Below are positions 53,541 to 64,000 of a stretch of 64,000 nt of DNA, piece by piece. The notes under the pieces were generated by a model that saw nothing but the letters and a program-made list of their open reading frames with translations, did not search any database and was not told the DNA's origin. Position 1 is the stretch's first letter. Each line of letters starts with the position of its first letter. The stretch is from Corylus avellana (taxonomy: Eukaryota > Streptophyta > Magnoliopsida > Fagales > Betulaceae): assembly GCF_901000735.1 (NCBI RefSeq), contig NC_081541.1:29504813-29568812 (forward strand). The letters are read 5' to 3'. The position numbers were made by a program, and so were the translations under genes.

Positions 53541-55213
53541 GGTGGGGTTACTGAGTCTGCTCTTTGGTCTGCCACATTTTCTTCTTTTTCTTTTTTCTCT
53601 CCTTGGTTCAATTTATTTTTTAAAATTTTATGGTTAGGAAAGATATGGGAAGTTTAAAATTTAAAGCAGTAATTAGTATGCATAGTATTAATTAATCATC
53701 TTATGTTATAATTTATTTCTTAAATATATTTTAAAAAATTGAATAGTAACAAATAAATGAAATTGCTTTATTTTTTTTATTTTTTTGGGGGTTGTCATGT
53801 GGTGTATGATTACAATAAGAGGTAAATCCGTAAATATATATAATCAAGCCCCTTCAACTATTAATTATTTTCAGAACAGCCTCACGATAAGACAATTGTA
53901 GCACTTAGACCCATCAAATGGAAAATTGGTCATATGCCTTGCAAGTGACTAATTTGATCAAAATCTTCCAAAAATACAAGCATTGTGACCATTGAAAAAT
54001 CATATTTGTCCTTTTATAATTTTAATCAGTAAAAAATTAAAAACAAACAAACAAAAAAAAAAACAAATTGAAAAACAAAAATTCTTGAAGATAGGGTTGG
54101 GCCGGTTGGCTGAACCACCCTAATTTTCTTTTGACAAAATATAAGATAAATTTTTGAGTCAAAACGCCTTTTCGCAAATTTGAAATTAGTCTTTCCATTG
54201 AATTTCCAACGAATTTTGCAACATTTGTTGGTGTCATGTATCCTTTTTTTTTAGAGTAAGTTTAATTTTTTTATTTTTTTCAATGATTATTATAGATGGG
54301 CAATTCCGGCATTTTAATTATCAAAATGTGAGTATTTTAAGAAGAATTTGGTCGAACTTACACGTGACCACTTTTCCATCCAATACAACGGTCAACGCTA
54401 ACAAAATAGCTTTTTAAATATAAATAGTAATTTTGATGGATCCAAGTGTCATATTTGTCAAAATAATAATAATAAGAATAAAAATAAAAAAACCCTTCTG
54501 TACGAAAACTCTGTCTTCTCTCTCATGTCTCCAGCACAACCGAAAAAGCTTGAGGAGGAGGGCAAACTCCTCCTCCCACCCCTCTAGTTTGCCCTCTTCC
54601 TCCCATCCCTCCTTTTTATTTTTTTTGCTGCTTTTCCTTTTGAGCTTCTCTCTTCATAAGAGAAATCATTTTTCTCTAGAGTTTTCTCTAGATCTATTGT
54701 TTATCAAGATTTATTCCTAACCCTCACGAAACAACAACCGCAATAGATCGTCTTGTCCCACTTCACTCCTGTCATGGATCGTCTCCACAATCGCTTCACC
54801 AGCTGGATCTATGTAGTCTTGAAGATTGGCTTTTTCAAAGCCCAATCTCTTTCTCTCCATTAGCCCTAGCCAGAAACGAGCTCATCCTCCATCATCACCA
54901 GTGTTCCAACTTTCTGACGAAGCTCTCTACGGGCCCAACCGACCGCCATGCGCTGATGCGTGGACCACACACTCTTGTGAGTGGATCTAATGTGCTGGGG
55001 AGCAGCTTCCCACCCCCCACCCCCACGCCTTCCTCCATCGCAGCCACTGTTTTTTGAGTTTTTCTTGTTATTTTGCGTAACTTTCTGTAATTTTTTGTTT
55101 GTATGTTGCTTAGTGTTTAACGCGATCCAGTTGGGCTTCAGAATCTTTGTCTGTGAACTAGATATTTTTTTTCTTTTTGGTTTCTTTCCAGTTCTTTGAG
55201 GTGCTAGTGGTCT
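53541..55213 (+). other. No recognised gene; possible retroposon 5' region at 54500-55213
   Basis: 53541-54490 is AT-rich and featureless. 54500-55213 turns CT-rich and has a composition like the GC-rich 5' parts of the poly(A) retroposons at 12 and 20 kb, but the sequence runs into the gap at 55214. No frame shows a family motif. Confidence 0.3.
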
Positions 55214-55313
55214 NNNNNNNNNNNNNNNNNNNNNNNNNNNNNNNNNNNNNNNNNNNNNNNNNNNNNNNNNNNNNNNNNNNNNNNNNNNNNNNNNNNNNNN
55301 NNNNNNNNNNNNN
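55214..55313. other. Assembly gap (100 N) at the edge of the duplicated block
   Basis: The sequence to the right begins abruptly inside a copy of CPK intron 5 (GGTTTGAAAATCC), which is a contig edge. Confidence 0.95.
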
Positions 55314-56002
55314 GGTTTGAAAATCCTCTATGTTTCCACTCATGTTTCTTGATAAAAAAATATATTAAAAAAAAAAAAAACCCCTTATAGAATATTGACA
55401 CAAAGAATATGATAGACATTTAATAGTAATACAAAGAAATAAAAGCGGTGCAAAACACCCTATTTCATGTACATTCAGAAAGTTATATTTGTAAATGCGG
55501 CTTACTCCTCATATGTACACTTTACATATACCTTTAACTTCAGAAATGGACCAGCCATATCTAAGACATGACAAATAAAGTATCTGAGTCTTGTGCTACA
55601 AGCACAAGTGCATAACATTAAAGGAATTACCCTTTGAGGATGATATGGCATCACCAACTTTATCATCACTACAAACTCTGAATTTTAAGCATCCAAGAAT
55701 AGAGAATTAATGTGGATTCCAATATCCTAAATTGAGCAACATCCGCTAACAGAGATGCAATATGTCTGACTCAAATGAAGTGATACCAAACATGCAATCA
55801 AGATATGATGGACACAACAGGTAAATGAAACAAAAACAAAAAGAACACAATTGAATCGACTCATCGAGAGGAAGAAAAAGAAAATGGTGAAGAAGAAGAC
55901 AAAGAAAGCGAAGAAAATAATTAGATCATGATGAAATATAAAACAAAGATAATAAACACAGCACCAGAAAATAAAGTATTATCTATGAAACAAATGTTTT
56001 AC

Positions 56003-58464
<2,462 letters not shown>

Positions 58465-61357
58465 GAAACAACCCACAATTCACCCACACTAGCTTCACTG
58501 CCTTTTCCTCATCCAATAATCTCCCATCAATTTTATCACTGACAAAATCAAAGGCTATCAGTCCCTAATCCTAACTCAATACACAAACTAGAAATCTGAA
58601 AATCATAAATATGCTTTAAACAAAAAAAAAGACAATTCTTATATCAGATCAGACCTAGGGCTCCGTTCGTTTGTCCTCATTGGAAGATTATTTCCCGTAA
58701 AGGAAAAGAATTTCAAACCCCCATTTCGTTCACCGTTACTATAATATGAAACTTGGCATTATTTCCTCAGGAACAAAAAACCAAAATCCCTGTTTTCCCA
58801 GAAAAGATTTTCTGTCAAAACAAACAGAGCCACAGGAATCTGTCTGGAAATTAATACCATCTGACAGCTAATTCCGTATCTAAAGATCAAATCTTGAAAC
58901 CCAAAAATCAGAAAAGAAATTAATAGATCAATATGAACACGTAGACCTACATAAAAGACACACATATACATAATAAATACAAGAACAGAGAGAGAGAGAG
59001 AGAGAGATGGCGTTATTACCAGCTGATGAAAATGAAAGAGAATAGGGAAATGAAGGGAACCGTAGCTTAAACTTGGAAAGGCTTTGGAGAAAGATATTTG
59101 ATCTCATCCATTTCCATTTTTAACACCTATTCTTCTTCTTCTTCTCTTTTTTATTTTTTATTAATTTCTGTTTGTTGTTATTTTAGGATGTTGCTGCTAA
59201 GAAACATCGGAGCTTATTGCTGACCAGCTATCTCTTCCATTTTCTTTTTCCTTTTTTTTTTCTTTTTCAATTTTCACCATTTATTTCTCATCATCCAAAC
59301 AATTTTATCCAATATTTTCGTTTATTTTTATAAAAACACTTGCACAGTAATTAACCTTTAACCATTTGACCGGCGGATGGATCTAGGTGTAAGAATAAAT
59401 CACCGCGCCGTAGATTTTTCCTCGGTACGAGGAGGTCCAGCACAAACGTTGGAGTTTCCTTGTTACTGATTGGGACGTGGATGATACGCGTGACCAAAGG
59501 GAATGGGGGTATGCTGAGCGCTTTCTTTAAGGTTTGTGTGGTCAAAAAATATGGCTGCCAAATTTAGACGGTGTCTGTTTTGGTTGTAGTGTCACGCGCG
59601 CGAGTGGTGTTTGAACGAAGGGTTTAATTTTGAACTTTATTCCCACGTTTACCATTTTTGGAATTTCCACGGCTGGTATTTCTCACGTTTTTGCATGAAC
59701 CAGTGGGACATGGGAGTCCCTTCAGCACCAGCCACTAGTATTTTTCCCATCAGTTCATATTTTTAAAATATTAATTATTATAATTCAAAATTTTTTAAAA
59801 TAATTAGTAATTCAACATAACGCTTTTACGTAACTTTTTATGTTTTTTTTTAAAAAAAAATGGCTGTTTTATTTTAAATTGACTTTGTAGCATTAGAAAG
59901 GAATTGACTTTTCACTTTTGAGTGAAGAAAGAATATGTAACTTCTCCAATAGTATGGCTTTAACTTGATTTTGGGAAACATTGTTCATTTACTTTATAAG
60001 ATGCGCCAAAGGGTAGTTTGGCATCAATCAAACATATAAGAAAAAGATAAATATATTGAGAAATGTTATTTTGTATTCTTTCAAAATGATTTGTAAATGC
60101 ATTCGAATAATACATTAACAAATATGGATTGAAATTCCTGACAAATGAGAAATCTTCCCATACCTTTCCTCATTTTTATGTAATTTTCTTGTTTTTGTGG
60201 ACGGGAGATTAGGGAAGATCCCAATCCAATTGACATATTCATTGGGTATGTTTAGACTCTTGTTTTTTTTTTTTTGGAAAAAAAAAAAAGACGGACTTCC
60301 TAACAACAAACTCAAAACAAAAATTCAATGTAAAAAAAAAAAATGGAGAAAAAAGTTACCGGATTATATGAAGCTTGGTCAAAAGATTAAGAAATGACAC
60401 CACAAAGTGATGATTAAAATACGCCAAAGAGCTAATATGCTCGGATTTTAATTTCATAATAAGTATTTGGAGGAGACTTTTGAAGGAGAGACTAACTTTT
60501 AATCTAACCCTTTAAAGAGGAGGAACGAAATTCGGTTACACAAATTTAGGCAATTTCCCATCTCGGCCAAGTCGTATATTTTAGTTGACTGCCCACCCTC
60601 TTCATATTTCTACATCAATTGAGTTCCCTCCCTTCTTTATTTTGTGTGGGAGACTTGAAAATTGAAATATAGGCAATAGGCCATGGGCCTTTGACTTCTG
60701 TAGCGTGCAAGCGAATTTACCAACTTCAGGGCCACAAGATAAACACCGGTGGCAACTCAAACACTGCATAAATATGAAGAGGGTGGCAAGTTGACTACGT
60801 CAACAAAAATACATGACTTTGACAATTGACTGCAAACAAAGGATCCAAATTTGACTTTGTGAGATGCATTTTATACATGTGTAGAAACTGCAGAGGTTGT
60901 CACTGCACCGTAAGATTTTTATAGAAGATTGTTAAATAACTTTGATACCATGTTGAAACAATGATGACGGTAGTAGTAGAGGTCGGGAACGAGCCATAGA
61001 TGGTGGAGACTGCCAAAGAAAATAGAGGTTGGCGGGCGGCCAGTGATGGAGGCAAGGGGCTGTGAATGCAGATTCAAAAGGGTTGATGATAGGTCCAAAA
61101 ATCTAAAAGGAACTGACAATGAGTCAAATTTTAAAAGAAGCCGACAACGGGCCAGGATTGACAATGAACCAAAATTCAAAAGGACTGACTAGGGCCAAAA
61201 ATAAAAGGTCCGACTATGGGCAATGGCTGATTTGGGCCAAAAATAAAAAGAAAATGAGCCCACTTGGGCAGTTATCAGATCGGCGCGTGATGTGGTCACT
61301 CTTGCGCGTCAATGACGTTGAAGGCCACAAAAAAGTGGTTCTGATAGCATGTTTTGA
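58465..61357. other. Upstream region of the second CPK copy, duplicated
   Basis: Matches 46872-49790 with small indels: a shorter GA tract at 58987-59007, shorter T and A tracts near 59840 and 60262-60288, and scattered substitutions. The LTR interior at 60938-61357 corresponds to 49371-49790. Nothing new is seen. Confidence 0.85.
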
Positions 61358-62445
61358 TAAGGAAAAAGTACACTATACCCCCTGAAGTTGTACACCTCTA
61401 TTGATTTTACTTCCAATGTTTTAATTTTTTCAATTTACCCTCCCAAACTTTAATTTTTTTGCAATTTTGTCATTATGTTAAAAGTGATTGTTATGTTAGA
61501 CGAAATTTGAAACACGTGCAAGCCCGTTGCAAATTATTCCTATAATGCCCCCAACCCCATGCGGTATTAAAAACCCACACATATCCTCCACGTGTTTAAA
61601 AAAATAAAAAAATAATAATAATTTTTTAAAAAAATAAAAAAATAAAAAAAAACCTACCACTCACTCGTCGCTTTCCCCCCAACCCCACACAAATCACTTT
61701 ATCCTAGATAGTGCCGTCATCAAACCATGGGGTCCAGATTCTTCTACATGGCTGATTCCGTCTTGGTCATCTTCGGAACACCCAAATGAGGTAATCAATG
61801 TCTTGATTAAGTTTTTCTTTTTCTTTTTTCCCCCAAAAAGCAATGTTCATTTTCCTGTCTTGTTTGTGTAAACCGATTGTTTTTCTAAAACTGGGATTTT
61901 GGGTAAATGTTTGTTTGTTTGTAAATTGTTCGTGAATTGTGAGACCACATGGTATTTAGCTCATTTTTCGTAGATTGTTCCTTTATGTGCATATTAATTT
62001 TCTGTTGGGTCGTTGATTACCTCATTTGGGTGTTCCGAAGACGACCAAGGCGTAATCAGCCATGTAGAAAAATCTAGACCCCTTGGTTTGATGACGGCAC
62101 TATTTAGGATAAAGTGATTTGTGTGGGGTTGGGGGGAAAGTGACGAGTGAGTGGTAGGGTTTTGTTCTTATGTTTTTTGTGTTTTTCTTTTTTTTAACAC
62201 GTGGAGGATATGTGTGGGTATTTAATACCGCATGGGGTAGGGGCATTACAAGAAGAATTTGCAACGGGCTTGCACATGCAACGCACGTGTTTCAAATTCG
62301 TCAAAAATAACAGTCACTTTTAACAGAATGACAAAATTGCAAAAAAAATTAAAGTTTGGGAGGGTAAATTGAAAAAATTAAAACATTTGAGGTAAAATCA
62401 ACAGATGTGTACAACTTTATGGGGATAAAATGTATTTTTTCCTTA
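61358..62445. mobile_element. Foldback element, second copy
   Basis: Matches 49791-50880, 1088 bp long, with the same TAAGGAAAAA/TTTTTCCTTA ends and insertion position. Confidence 0.9.
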
Positions 62446-62512
62446 AAATAATGAAAATGTGAGAATATTGAGCAAAAACAAAAGAGAGAATGAACACAAA
62501 GAACTTTACGGA

Positions 62513-62730
62513 TGGACAAAGAGCCACATCAGTAAAAACTTGAGCAGATGCACTGCTGAGAAAGAATATGAAACTCTTGTTACAATCTACCAACCCGTCA
62601 GAGTAAAACTTCTTAAAGTATTCATAGAGACCAAATTTGCAGCCGCCTTGAATGCCATATCCAAAAAACTTTCCAGACCAACCTCTCCAAAGTGAAGAAG
62701 GGCCTTGTTCTCTCCAAAGGGTTTAGAACC
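62513..62730 (-). pseudogene. Mitochondrial phosphate carrier exon fragment, second copy
   Basis: Encodes the same peptide as 50948-51165 with the same LTR junction. Identical position relative to neighbours confirms it is part of the duplicated block, not a separate capture. Confidence 0.75.
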
Positions 62731-63205
62731 CTGAAGAAATAGCATTATACTTTATTGGATTCGCCTAAAGCAAAGGAATCACAAAGTTAGGCAAGTGGGC
62801 TATCATAGAGAAGCCAAACTCAACGAGGAAAAAATAAATCCCACAAAGCACATAAGGAGCATGAATTCTTCCACCAATGATGGAAATCAAAAACTCCAAC
62901 AAATCAATATAAGTTATCACAAGTAAGTGGCATTTTACTCATTTGAAAACAAAAGGAGAGTGATATGTTAGTAACATAGCTCATTAGAAGATCTGCTCAA
63001 GTACAGTGATGAATCATATGCAGGATTCAAAATCATTCCAATTTAAACAATCTATTGTTTCTACATTTTGTCCCATTTAATCTTTCATTGGCAAACCATC
63101 ATAAGATACAAAAGAAATGATACTTTTTTACCAACCTCTATTGCTATATTATTAAGCAAACGTGGAGTACCACTATGACCTTAATAAAAATATCCAAAAT
63201 TTAGC

Positions 63206-63956
63206 CCTCTTCTTTTGCAACCACTGTTCCCTCTTTTTCTTTTTTCTTTTTTGTACTTTTTCCCGTAGGACATATTCGTTTGGAGAACAAATCCTACCGA
63301 AGATGGGATGTAGCAAACGCCATAGATGGTTGAGACTGCCAAAGGAGATAGAGGTTGGCAGACGGCAAGTGACGATGGCAGGTGGCTATGAATGTAGATT
63401 CAAAAGGGTTGACGATGGGCCAAAAATTCAAAAAGGGCCGACAACGAGCTAAGGTTGACAATGAGTCAAATTTCAAAAAAGGCTAACAACAAGCCAAAAT
63501 CCTAAAGGAGCCAACAACGAGCCAGAGCTAACAATGAGCCAAAATTTAAAAGGGCCGACTAGGGCCAAAAATAAAAAGGTCTGACTATGGGCCATGGCTG
63601 ATTTGGGCCAAAAAAAAAAAAAAAAAAAAATGAGCCTACTTGGGCAGTTATCAGATCGTCGCGTGATGTGGTCACTCTTGCGCGTTAATGTTGTTGAAGG
63701 CCACAAGAAAGTGGCTCTGATACCATGTTAAAATAATGATGATGTGAAAATATTGAGCGGAAGCAAGAGAGAGAATGAACACAAAGAACTTTACGGATGG
63801 TTCGATGTTAGACACTTACGTCTACCACTCGAAATACCCTTAAGGGCTAAATTGTGCTCATTAACTTTTTTTTTTTTTTTTTGTCTACATTACACATGTC
63901 CATATTTATAGGGTAATGTCTAAATACAATTATTGTAATTAAATCCCTTTTATTTG
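63206..63956 (-). mobile_element. Class-C LTR element, second copy, LTR truncated
   Basis: Matches 51641-52392: interior repeats, primer-binding site TGGTATCAGAGCC (63725-63713) and LTR from 63726. The LTR is cut at 63956. Confidence 0.75.
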
Positions 63957-64000
63957 GGATCCGGATCCTCTCCGGTTCAAAAGAACTGGAGAGTATCCAG
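63957..64000. repeat. Palindromic sequence at the duplication edge
   Basis: GGATCCGGATCCTCTCCGG with CTCTCCGGTTC-AAAA-GAACTGGAGAG forms an 11-bp stem with one mismatch. It replaces LTR sequence present in the first copy and may be the end of another inverted-repeat element that continues outside the window. Confidence 0.6.

Overview
This is a gene-poor, transposon-dense stretch of a plant nuclear genome, most likely a woody eudicot; I cannot fix the species. Evidence: intron-bearing calcium-dependent protein kinase (CPK) genes, intronless fragments of plant RAPTOR1, Ty1/copia-type primer-binding sites (TGGTATCAGAGCC), TRIM elements, tRNA-derived SINEs, LINE remnants and a plant-mitochondrial insertion. 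It is a scaffold with five 100-N gaps (4696-4795, 6811-6910, 18793-18892, 52616-52715, 55214-55313).

Layout. (1) 1-6810 and 28530-36215 are the two arms of a large inverted duplication. Each carries, in mirror order, a mosaic of short LTRs, two back-to-back MITEs, a head-to-head TRIM pair and a 1.4-kb intronless RAPTOR1 fragment. (2) Between the arms lie a stray CPK first-exon fragment (6929-7105, minus), old retroposons and MITEs with small host-gene relics (a RIO1 kinase exon at 10.4 kb), and two tandem CPK copies on the plus strand (14643-18345 and 23693-27260), separated by a satellite-like array and LINE remnants. Copy 1 is a pseudogene. Copy 2 keeps a complete 542-codon reading frame over seven exons but has lost kinase catalytic residues and EF-hand ligands, so it reads as a pseudokinase. 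(3) 36.2-39.1 kb is more LTR mosaic with an 87-bp tandem repeat. (4) 40269-46871 (minus) is the only complete CPK gene of conventional sequence: seven exons, 565 aa, CPK5/CPK6 subgroup, with a mitochondrial insertion and a SINE in intron 5. (5) 47-52.5 kb holds its upstream region, a 1.09-kb foldback element, LTR fragments and a mitochondrial phosphate-carrier exon relic. (6) After the gap at 55214-55313, 55314-63956 repeats 43724-52392 almost base for base. It is either a very recent duplication or, more likely, an uncollapsed second haplotype.

The functional theme is calcium signalling: one plausible active CPK5/6-type kinase and degenerate tandem relatives, one of which is an intact-frame pseudokinase. 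The RAPTOR1 fragments (TOR complex scaffold) lie in opposite orientations 28 kb apart and could give complementary transcripts if transcribed. Most remaining sequence is mobile-element debris. No expression evidence can be seen from sequence alone.
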